From: Micromussa lordhowensis
Taxonomy: Eukaryota; Cnidaria; Anthozoa; Scleractinia; Lobophylliidae
Direction: 5' to 3'
DNA length: 64,000 nucleotides
Assembly (NCBI GenBank): GCA_964020085.1
Contig: OZ026600.1
Coordinates: 37,999,919 to 38,063,918 of the forward strand
Shown here: positions 50,701 through 62,700 of the stretch, in pieces
Numbering within the stretch: the first letter of the stretch is position 1
Layout: the number at the start of each line of letters is the position of its first letter
Program-made: the position numbers and the translations under genes
Notes under the pieces: model-generated
What the model was told of the DNA's origin: nothing
What the model saw: only the letters and a program-made list of their open reading frames with translations
Database searches by the model: none

Positions 50701-53700
50701 TGCAGATTTGCTGGATGTCGATGACCACCTCTTGTCAACTCAAGTACTTCAGTTCTTAACTCTTCGTTCTCGGCCTTGAAACGAGTTATTTCGTCTTCGA
50801 AAGACCTTTCTGCCAATTTTGAGTTTTCTTTCTCCCTTTCCAAATCACTAATCCTTTCTTCCAGCGTTGTTTGTATTCGTTTGGCATCTTCCAGTGAACT
50901 CATTAATTGGGTGTTTGTGTTCACGTTTTGAGACAGTTCTTCTTCGGCTATTTTCAGTTTTGAATTGCCAGCTTCCAATTCCTTTATTCGCTCCTCTAAA
51001 GTCCACTGTAGGTGTTCGAAGTTTTGCTGTGTTTCCTTCATAGATTTGTCACCAATAACGACGTCTTCCTTTAAAGCTTTATTCTCAGATAACTGTGTTT
51101 GTACTCCTTTTTCCTTCTCAGTAACTGCTTCTTGATATTGCTGACGAAGGATTTCGTATTCTCTGGTCAGTTCAGCGTGCTTCTCTTCCAATAACTTGTA
51201 TTCGTCATTGGCGCTTTCAGTGCAATCTCCTATTTCTTGAACAGTGTCATCTTTGTCTGAAGGCGTTTTGCAGTCCTCTTCGGTAGCCACACTCTTCGTA
51301 TTGTCGGCAAATACCTTGGCTTCAGCTTGTAGTTTGTCTAACAGGTCATGTGCACTCTCCAAGTCCTGTCTGTACATGGCAAGGACGTTTTCGCTCTCCG
51401 CTAACTGCTGTTGCAGATAACCATTCTCAAGTTTCAGAAGCTGATTTTCGTGTTCCACCTGTTTGCTTTCATCTGCGGGAGATTCTGCTATAGAAGAAGA
51501 CGTGTCAGCAATCTCGTCTTCACTTGTGTGGGTAATGGTGTAGAACTTTTTACTAGGTGTTCCAGTGAATGATTTTCCTCTCTGGTTCATCTGGTGCTTG
51601 CGGGGATATCCAGTGATTGCCATTTCGTCATGGGCATTCTGTGTAGCTAGGGCAAGTTCTGTTTCAACTTCCATTACCCGAGAGCTAACTCTAGCCAGTT
51701 CTTGCTTAAGTTTGTCTTCGTCGTTCTTCACTTTGGAGTATTCGTTTTCTAGCGCTTCTTGATATTCTGCCATACCTGCTAGCTCTTTCTGCAAATTTGA
51801 ATTGAGGCGTTTCTGCTCGGACATTTCGGATTCCAACTCAAAGAAACGTTCCTCGTTGTCCTTTAGCTCTTTCTCTTTCCTTAGCTTTTCCTCGTCGATA
51901 GAAAACCTCTGCTCTAGTAACTGACTCTTTTCTTTTTTGATGGCTCCTAGTTCAAGAAGTGCTTTTTCTCGCTCCTTTCTTACCAGCTGATTCTCTTGGT
52001 CAAGTCGTTGGCATTCCTTACTCATCGATTCGTGCTTGCCTTTTAAGTTGCCCAGCTCAGATTCCATTTTCGATATCTCCATTTCCAACATTTTGTTGTT
52101 CTTTTCGAGTCTCGTGCTCATGTATGCTATTGCTTCTATATCTTTCTCGAGTCGCGTTGCTTTTTCTCGATATTTATGTAGCTCGTCCGCCATATTCGAG
52201 TTGTTATTTCGTAATTCGGTAACGTCGCCGGTCAGCCTGACCTTCTCTTTCGTGAGTTCCGCCATCACTTGTTTGAATCGATTGCACGCATCCTCGCTTG
52301 TTTGAAGAGCAGCTTTCATCTTAGAAGATTTTTCTTCGACAAATTTCTGTGACTTTTCCAGGCGACTCTTCTCTTGTGTGGCTTTACCCAGTTTTACTTT
52401 TATCTCCGCGTTCTCTTCAATAAGAGCAATAAACTCCATCTCATTTGAGGTAAGCTGTTTTTGAGGAGGAGTTCGGAGGTCAATTTTGGGAGCCTTTACC
52501 TTTGTGGGCTGCCTTACTGGTGATTTTGATGATGTCCTTGTTGGAGATGTTGGTGGGTTATCTCTTCGCGAACTTTCCATAGTTTTGCTAGCAACGTTTG
52601 CACCGTTGGCATCTCTTAAAACCCTTTCTATTTCCGATCTCAAAGCCGTTATCTTTCCATCGAGTATCTCGTTTTGAGTTTTAACGGTAAAATACTGTTG
52701 TCGCACTTGCTCGCAAGTTTCCTTCTCGTCGACAATTTGGTTTTCCAGGTTTGTTATTGTTTCCTGTGCCTCTGCTAACTGCCCCTTCTTGTGGTCAAGC
52801 TCCTCTTCCAAATCCTCGTTGGTTTCTCGAGCTTCAACTAACTCTTGTTCAGCTTTGTGCAACTTTCTCTTAAGTTCTTGTATTTGCTTGACCAGTGCTT
52901 CTTTCGACTTGCTTCCAAGGTCTTCAGTGACATCGTTCCCTGTGCTGACTTTGTTTCGCTGACCGTTGCTAACAGCTGTTTGTTTTTTCCCACCCTTGCT
53001 TGGCGATGATGCTTCAAATGCCTTCTCTTTCGCTGGACTTGTGCAAGGTGAACGAAGGCTTCGTGCAAGTTTCGTGATAATGATTTCTTCATCACTGTCG
53101 TCAATGTTAGCGTCGGAAAGCGTCGGTTCTTGATCATCGGAGAGTTCATCTTCACTCGCGATTTGCACTTCGGGGTTTGGCATGAGCGTGTAAATTTTCG
53201 AGATATTTTCCATACACGTTTTCAAGAATGCCTCTCTGGTGTCATTTCCATCAGAAATCTGCGAACTGTTTTCGCTGTCGTTACTTTCGTGAGAAGCTTC
53301 CATCACGTCGGAGAGCTCAGGATATCCTCTTTGTGGCTCCTTGGGTGATTCAAACTGATGTTTTGACCCATCTGCATCGGTAATTTGCTGTAAATTTTCT
53401 TGGCTTTTAGACTTTTTGACGTCACTTTCCAAGTTGGATTTTTCGAGCTTAAGATGGAACAGTTCAGATCTGAGTTTGGTCACGTGGTGTTTCATTCCGA
53501 ACAGTTCTTCTTCAACCTTTGTTTTCTCCTCCATGGTCGAGAATAGCTCTGTTTCAAGAACGGTTGTGTCGTCATGGATATCACATATTTCCTTTTCCAG
53601 TTCTGTCTTGGTGTGTTTAAGATTCTTTAGTTTCTCTCTTCTTGGGGATATGGAACCTTGCGGGGAAGCCAACCCATTTTCCTGACTTTTAAAGATGAGT

Positions 53701-56700
53701 TTCTTACTTTCGTTGGAAGAGGGTGATTTGCTGTTTCCTTTTAAGGTTAACTTCTCGTCCGGTGGTTTATTTGCCGACAAAGTGCCTTGAGACAGATTTT
53801 CCTGGGTACTGCTTTTTTCCGGGACATCTTTGCTCTGAAACTTTCTCCTGTCTTCAAGTGTTCCACAGACTTGTCTCAAATCCAAAAGTTCTATCACTAA
53901 CAGACAAGCTAGCAGAGCCTTATCGATGATCACAAACCGAAGACAGTTTTCCAGGATTGTGTTCAAGTCTTCGGAGTTGGCCCACATATCTGCTTCACTT
54001 AAACCTAAAAATTAATTTTTGACAACTGTGTAAGATTGTGGTGCGAAGTTTGTAGTTCGTTAATCAAGACGAAAATACATGTTTTTAAGCCATTCAGAAG
54101 GTACCAGAAAACGGCTAGAAGTAACAACCAAAATGACAATTGCAAATTAATTTCCTCACCAGGCATATTATTGCGTCGAAACATGATCAGCTTGGTCAGC
54201 TTCCTTCCCAACTCATTCCACTGTGGACATTCTGGCGATGTAAAAAGAATAAAAAGTCCATCAGAAAAGAGCACGTTATGTAACAGTTGACTGGAATACA
54301 CGACCTGTTGCTCCGACCTTGCTTTATTGTTAGACTTGTTCGACTCCGCTTCTTTCGGTCATAGAAAAAGTAGCTTGTAGCGAACTTCATTTATTTTCTC
54401 CACAGCACATAAGTTCGTACAGTAATAGTTTGTGTGTACCAACCTTCGGTCTTGGTGATTTGTTCTTCAAATAGTGTGGACAGCAAACTAAGTAGTTGTT
54501 GCTCAACTTTCTCCTTGGAACTTGTCAACTTTGTTAACAGCGCCTTGGTTTTAATCATGGCCTCATCTTGGTCACGTGTACTTGGCTTTACGTCACTGGT
54601 AGAAACTGAGCATGAGCGGCTGGTGGGCTGGGTACCAGGCGATATTGCCGTTCTGTCCTTACTCTCTCTACCCATGAGTTTACCCAGCATTCGGCGCACA
54701 CCACCCGCTAGTCCAGAGGCATTGTCATCAGTTCCGGCGTTGTACATAGGAAGACTGCCACACGGTTCTTGGGGGACACCCCTGGGAGAAATTTTAATGG
54801 AGCAGTCTTTGGAAAACAATTCCACTGAGCCCGCCCTGGAAAAATTAAACTGTAGGTATTCTTTAGCTTCGGACGCTGCAAGCTTTCTCTCGTTCGCATC
54901 CAGTTCAGAGTCGAGATGCAAGTCCAAAAGCTGAAGGAAACACCCAGCGTTACTTAGGAGCGTTTCCTGAGTGTCTGCTAATGCTAGGTGACTTTTAACC
55001 TTGGCTGGTAATGTGCTATCTGAAAGAATGCTTTTTGCTACGTTTGGGTTTTGTAAATTTGCCAACAGTTCCATAGACATGAGCTCAGCCAGCAGAACAG
55101 CCTCGACATCAGGAGCGGTTCCCATTGGTTGGGAGACCTGTTTCTTAAGGCACACCAGCTCTGTTTGGAGATTGTTCTTCTCCTCCTTCTCTCGCTGAAC
55201 GCTTTTAGAAAGATTAGCAATCACTGACACCAACTTCTCGTGCTGTGGAAAAAAACAAATTACAAAACTGAAACACATTTCTAGGTTGTGGCCAGAAAAG
55301 GGTGGGAGTATGAGAGATTTTACAATAACTGCAAACTCTCGCGCCCTCATTGCTGCTCGAGTATTGTGAAAACCTGAGGTAAGGTAAAGTATGCATACGA
55401 GCCTAGTGGCTCATCAGGCCGGAGCTTATCCCGGTTTCAGTAGCATGAAGCGACTAGGAGTATTTCTACTCCCCCCTGGATGGGATGCTAGTCCATCGCA
55501 GGGTTACCCCCAGCATTAAATTCGCCGGTACCCATTTATACACCTGGGTAGAGAGAGGCACTGTGAGAGTGAAGTGTCTTGCCTAAGAACACAACACAAT
55601 GTCCCCGGCCAGGGCTCGAACCCGGAGCGCTCGCTCCGGAGTCGAGCGCACTAACCATGAGGCCACCGCGCCCTCACGTGAAAACCTGAGCAGGCTACAA
55701 ATTGGACAAGAGCACACGAAAACGGATGAGACTGCATAACAGATGACGATCAAGCAAGAACCCACTCTCTGATTTAGTTCTGTATTTGGCCGCTGTTGTT
55801 TTTTGTAAGTTGGTAAACAGAACAAATTGATAAAAACACTTACATCTTTCCCAGCGAAGTTCTCACTCTCTTGATAACAGCTTATCGCGGACTTAAGGCG
55901 TTGTATCTCTCTGAGGTATTCAAGCTTCTCGAACTTGTATTTTATTTCTGTGAATACATTTCACATTTCGCTTAATGACAGTTAAAGTGTATCATTCTTT
56001 AGAAAATAGCCAAAGAAAATACGCGCGCTGATTGGTTTAAAATCGTGTTTCTATTAAACAGTGAGATTATGAGCTCGAGATTTCTATCGCGTGATAGTTG
56101 ACGAGGGTGCAGCCCTAGTTATCTATCTCGCGATAGAAATGGAGAACGAATAATCTAATTGTTTAATAGAAACACTCGTGAGAGTTTGGGAGAACTCGAA
56201 AAAGACGACTCATGAAAGTTTGAAAAAGCTGCGGAAACATTCCCCTAACGGCTCGTGTTCCCACAGCATTTCTCGTTCTCCCCAACTTTCACTCGCGTTT
56301 CTATTTAACAATTAGATTATGAGCTCGAGATTTCTATGAGGTGATAGTTGATGAGGCCGAAGGCCGAATCAACTATCACCTCATAGAAATCGAGAGCGAA
56401 TAATGTAATTGTTTTAGTAGAATTCTAACTGAAATTAACGCAAATAACGGTTTTCAATGATTTTCCCACGCATTATTGAACTTTACCCATAAACAAAGTT
56501 GCAAGCATCGAACTGTCCTTGGCAAATTTGCAGTTGTTTACGCGCGTACCCGCTTGTTCAATATTTTTAAGTTTTTTTAAGTCAAGAAACCTTAAAAGTG
56601 CTTCTTTTAGTCTTCTCAGGAATTTAATTACCCGTTTACATCTAAAATTCCTTCCAAAGCTTCGGAAAAACTATAAAAACATCACATTTCCTGGACGACC

Positions 56701-59700
56701 GGCGGCCAACTGTACTCTAATGGCTGATAGTATACGAGTAGCTCAACCAATCAGATTGCAGCATTTGCATTAGTATACTAGTAGAATTCTACTAAAACTA
56801 CATAGAAACACTGAACATGTTTTCTATTTCTCAAGTAATAGGCAGATTGGAGTGCCTTCTTATCAGTTTATTTTTTATTTTGTCCTTGTGGAATATGATA
56901 AAAATCAAATTGCAATTGATCATATTTTGCTAGCTAGCATTTTCCACCTTTAATACATAACTGTTATTGAGGCTTAACTGTTGCAAATTGATGCGTGGAT
57001 CATTTTTCTCTTACCTTGATCCTCCAGTTTTTTCGCCAATCTTTCGGCCAATACTTTATAGTCCACCTGAAAACATGAGTAAAATCCTTGTATTTTAATT
57101 CCTTAATTTCTCTTCGCATATTAGTTCGTACTCTCTTGTCCAACTACACTACATATACATGCATACTCCAGTTCTCTTTTCACCAGTCTTCTAATGAAAG
57201 TATACTTTTTGTCGGGATTTGGGCCGTTTCAAAGACATGCTCTTTAAAATCACAAACGATAGTTGTTCGTTGTCCTGAAAGACTTTGCAAAGTTGGATTT
57301 AAACTAGCTTTACGCGGCGAGACCTTTAATGCTTACTGTAAATTTTCTTGCGGCCTTATGCGTCCCATCGCGCAATGAGGAAAGATGATGATGATGATGT
57401 AAATTTTCTTACTAACGTCTGAAACAGAAGAATTCCCTAAGCAAACTCATTCATGGTATACGGCTATTCCTCTTGGGCCTTTTCCATTCGATCAAAAATT
57501 ACGAAACTTTCGCTAAGGGGGCAAATGGTACGGATATTTCACCGAGCAATGTTAAATTTTCAGAGCGCGAACCATGCATTATACCGAAAATTCCTAAAAT
57601 TCCGGACCAAAAATCAAACTGGCAATATAAATTTTCGACAAGAAATTTTGTGTTTTACAAAGTTGTCCTCTTTTCCGAAAATTCCCGAAAGTGCTGCTTC
57701 ATTTGACACTGCAAATGTCTGGGAATTTTTGGCTCGTATTGAAAGCGCCCCGCATGTTTATATTTACCTCCACGTTAAGACGGGCGACGTTGGTAATTCT
57801 CATGGCTCGAAGACCAAAGTTCAAGCTGCACTTTGTTTCATTCACCTCGCCAAGGGAAGGTGCTATGCAAATCTGTAAATCAAAATTTTAAACTATACTT
57901 TAATTATATTTTTTCATTATGTGACTTGCGTTTGTAGCCGATATGACACGAGCTCTGATTGGCTAATACTAGGGCATTTTTCTCCCGTAATGCCCATGAG
58001 CCGATTACGGGCCTGCAAAAGTCATTTAATAAATAACTTATTAACCTCGAACGTTCGGTCTTTTCGGGAAAATCTCAAACCTCGGCCTTGCACGGCAAGG
58101 TCTCGGTCTGAGGTTTTGCCGTAAAGACCTCGCTCTCGGTTAATAAGAAGTTAGTAATATATTTTACGTTATACATTTTATGTTGTATTTTGTTTAACGT
58201 TCTTTTCTGTAATACTGACATCTGAGTATTATTCAGTCTTCTCGATACAAAAGCTGAAGGCGATAGAAGTAAACAAAGAAGAAGAAGAAATCGAACAAAA
58301 ACGAAAAACAAGACATCAACAACTGCTTACGATGAAGTTGGTTTTGCCATTGTCGCCGAGGCAGTCTTGTAGGAGTCTGGTGAGAGTAGAGTTCCTGTAT
58401 GGCACGTGGCGCTTTTGTCCACGTGCAAGAGCGTGGATCACATTTCTAAAAGGCAAGAGTATAAAAATGTTAGCACGACATTTCCTCTGTTTGTACGGTG
58501 TATATTTTTCTTTACATACCCAAGCTCAAGTAATGAGGTATTTAAATATTTCGCCTCTGTTAGACGTACTCCTTCTGCTTTGGTTTTTGTTAACCTCTCA
58601 CTTCCGGCTAAATCACATCTACAAACAAATCAACAAAAAAGGAGTTAATTTTATATACAGTCGAGCCCCCCCCCCCCCCCCCCCCGTAAAGCGACCACCC
58701 AAAATGTCAAGCCTAGGTCGTTTACGAGAGTTTAGACCATATTGGGTCAAAATTTTGCCTCATTAGCATATGGTAACTGCGGAGACTTCTGTTGATGTGA
58801 AAAGTCAATTCCGAAAAAAATCTGGTACTTTCCATTGACAAATTTACGTCTCTTGTACTACCCAGGAATGCGATAATGTTACAACACTTCCTCTCGTCAA
58901 GTGGTTGTTTATGGGAGGTTAAAAACGAAAGAAAATTTCAAACTCTTAGCTCTCAAAGAAGTCGCGGTCGCTTACGAGAAGTGGTCGCCTGCCGGAGGTT
59001 CCAAAAATAGTGATTTGACTTGGAAACTTTTGGTATTTTGGAAAACTGGTCGCTGAGGAGAGGTGGTCGCAACCGGCGGTTCGAACTTACGCGACTGGAG
59101 TTAACAGTCAATAATCCTAACAGTAAACAAGCCTTTAAAAACTAAAGGAGGGCGACGTAATGGCAGAAAATTCTGGCATTCTTTTCAGGCAAAGTGAAGT
59201 CGGATATTTTTGCTCGAAAATGCCGTTTTCCGTTCGACTTTTAGATTCTGAACAATCAAGTGTTTTTCGGATTGTTTCATGAGTTTATTTTGTGTTGAAA
59301 ACTACAGTTAAGATCACAAATGAGTTACTTACAGGTTGATTTTCCCTTTCACAATGAGATCACTCTCAAGGGTGTTCCCATTGTTTAGCTGTGGAATAAA
59401 GAAAAATATCACATAACTTAAAAAAGATGCTATGCGCACGTCAGTCAAAAGCTAGACAAAATCTCCCTGGCGTACAAACTCTATTTTGTCCTCCCTTTGT
59501 TTTAAGCCCATCCTCCACCCACCCTCTCTCAGTCTCACTGTCCCCCTCTAGGAAGAACTTCACATAATCAATAAGCGCCTCCCTCTCCCTATAAGTTCGT
59601 AAGCTTAACTCTTCAATAGACAGGGAAACACTGGGTACTTTGAGAAAAGTAAGCAAGAGCTGATTAAAACTTATTTATGATTTAAATAACCCCTTTCTTG

Positions 59701-62700
59701 TATTATCCTGCGAACAATTCTTAGTCAAGACTGTTTACCCAATCTAACATATGGACATATTTTCCAGAGGAAGATGCGACAAACGGTGAGCGGTCAACTG
59801 GTGTTAAAGCCTTGACTGATATTTTTTCATGCAGCGAGAGGGGTCGCCAGAGTCTACCATGTACAAGGCTATTAGCGATTTTTCCGGAATTAAGCTAGTT
59901 ACATTTGTAAACTGTTCACAGTTGCTGTTTACCACAGACTCACCTCTTTCTCCATTAACTCTTTCAAACATTCCCGCTCACGCTGATATTGTAAAAGAAA
60001 ACAAGTCAGACAATTATTTAACGACTGTCAAACTGTTACTGCCATTATCATCCCGATCCCAGATTCCACTCTGCGCGGGTATTCCCGCGGGAGATGTGGG
60101 TAAGAGATGGTTCAACGGCAAAACAAAAAGTCGAAAACGTATTTTGGTTAAAATTTACCAATCTATGCTTGCGCTATAACAAAAATAAATATAGATCGAA
60201 TAGATAAATAAATAAATACCATTTTTGTTTACCCTCGGCAGTGTTTGTAGCACAAGGGCTAGTGGTGCCGGGCAAACAACTGCAACAAATAATTCAAATT
60301 GAACATAACATTGTTAGGAATTCTAACTGGCGGGACGCAAACCAGTTGGCTATTTACAAGCGTGGCCGAGGATTTGATTCGGGGCTACCGTGAAACAAAT
60401 CCAGGTAGTGGTCAGAGCGGAATTCGAACCCAGGACCGCTGGATTGCGAGTACTCAGCCGTGCACGCTGCCTCTAGTTTCTCTATATAGGACGTGACTGG
60501 AAGTATTTCTATCCCAATTTGAATGCTAATACATGGCAGGTCACCTTAGAAGTCTCCAAGTCCCCATTTATACTCCTGGTTAGGGAGAGGCGCTGTGATA
60601 GTAAAGTGTCTTCCAAGACCAAAGCAAAAGCAACCCTGGCCAGATACCTCGCGCCGTTCAATCTGGCGCTGTCCCCATTTGGCCACCGTGCCTCATTCTA
60701 ACGCCACCTATACGTTTGCGTATAATAATCGCATACCTTATGATGGCTTTTCCTCTCTTGTTTCAGTTCTTTTATGAGATTGTTTATCGTCTCATCCACC
60801 GCCATGATTGATTCTTGAACAGCCTCGTGAGATACAGTCGTCTCACTCGGGGTAGGAGGTTTCTCTGAAATTTATATGAAGTGTGTTTAGAATTCGTGCT
60901 ATTTCCGTGACTGGGTTCGATAAATGGATATAGTTTTTCCCCTTACCATTGGCAATATGCGCTTTAAGTCTTCTTTCTATAATCAGCTGCATGATCGAAT
61001 GTGATCTGTTGAACAAATAAAAGTACTGCTTAAATACGCTTATGTTTCTGAAAGCCTGAAGCTCTACGCTAATTTATTCCAAGGCATATATATTTTTAGG
61101 CGTTCGTTTGTCCGGTGTAGCGAGACGAATGGTTCACTAAACCACTTGGCTTTTTTTTTCATTAGCGGTTCTTTCGGTTACTTCTCAACAAAGTGACGGA
61201 CCACTAAAAAAGTGGGGAGGGGGTGGGGAAAATACAAAAGAAATTTGCAAGGGAAGGCGACTAGAAAAAAAAATCGGGCAAAGAAGAAGCGAAGAAAAAA
61301 ACTCCCGCAGAGTGAATTGCACTGCCGGGTTGAAAGACAAACGATGTAATGGAATAAATATTTGTTTGAAGCCTGAGCCAGGCAAGTACGCAGATTATAT
61401 GGAGTGTCAAGATATATATAAGATTGCAGCAATAGAAAATTGCTCCTCCCCCAAAAAAATCGTGCAGGGAACTGTCAGAGCTTGACGCCGAGAAAAAACC
61501 TGCGCAGGCACGTTTGTAATGGCCCGTCCCTAACTGAAGGCAGAGAAGAGGCTAAATTTCATTAACTTCACTCAGGACATTTCAGAACCAATCACACAAA
61601 CACGGCAAGAACTAAAGAAAGAGAATAAAGCAACGGCCTGATTCTGAGTCTTAATTCGTGCCAGTCTCTCTCCACGATTAAGATTGGACTCAAAAGATTT
61701 CATATTGATGATGTCGGCCTACAGAGATCCGAGTAGTCTCTGATTGGTTGTTATTTGCGCGCAAAAATTTAAAACTGAGCAACAACTAATCAGAGACGGA
61801 TGTCTGTAGAGCTACGTCATCAGTATGGAATTTTTTGGACCCAGTCCCAGACGTCTCCCAATTGCAAGCAAGAGAGAAGAGAAACGCATGTATTGTATTA
61901 AGGCCGCAAGATTATATACCTGCTTGAATGTCGGACCATTTTAGTTTCCGCGATAACGAGATGTTGCTTTCCAATTTCTAAGAGCGCGAACACATCTCCA
62001 GCGCTTCTCACCTCGTGTTGCGTTAAGTTTGCAACGTACACCCCTGGAACATAATAAACAGAGTAGCAACTTTATAATGACTAAAATAATTTGATGCGGA
62101 ATGTTTGTTTGAATTTGTTATCTTAGATATCTGCAAATCGCTATTAGGAATTTGATAATATACTGTTTGATAGTGTTAAGGAGCTCAAAGGCGTTCTTTT
62201 TACTATAACGCCGCTGTACATACCTTTCTTTGGATGTTCTCTGACCGGTAAGTCCACAATAAACCGCGGATTCAGAAGATCGTAGACTTTCTCTTGATAG
62301 ACTTGCAAAAACGAGCACATGACCTGCAAAATAAAGTAAAGGATAACGTCATTCTGTCTAGATCTGCAGCTGGCCTGATTTCTGTTGTACTGATTTGCGC
62401 ATACATAACCCTGCACAATGACCGGAAAAACAAAACTTGGCAATCTCTTAAGATTAAAAAGCTGCTATTGACGACTCACAAGAATTTGAGACATTTCCTC
62501 TTTGTATAGAGAGAAAAAAAAAACAGAACAAAACGAGCATGTATGGCAAGGACAGGTAGAGGGGGTGACATCAAACCAATCTGGGGGCCCCGCTGAAAGT
62601 TATACCAGGTGTCCATTGCAGTCACATGTCAGGTCTCTCATAAAAAATTCCATATTAGGAGCCCTCCATATATATTCCTGATTGAGTGGTGGCAGTGAAC

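Larger units (their letters stand above)
54160..57066 (-). other. Kinesin neck, first coiled coil and linker-domain exons
   Basis: Exons: 57015-57066 ([17 protein letters not shown]), 55844-55947 (charged coiled coil), 54444-55242 (266 residues) and 54160-54231 ([19 protein letters not shown]). The large exon starts as coiled coil ([20 protein letters not shown]). It then passes through a Leu-rich globular-looking region ([34 protein letters not shown]) and a Ser/Pro-rich linker. I do not know this region as a named domain. Confidence 0.88.

Noticed and set aside
45229..53929. Many antisense open frames of 60-171 codons over the giant kinesin exon
   Set aside because: They mirror the GAA/AAG/CTT-rich coiled-coil codons. 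They lack splice sites and domain similarity.
57453..57891. Overlapping plus-strand open frames
   Set aside because: They cover a kinesin motor exon on the opposite strand and AT-rich intron. No splice or domain support.
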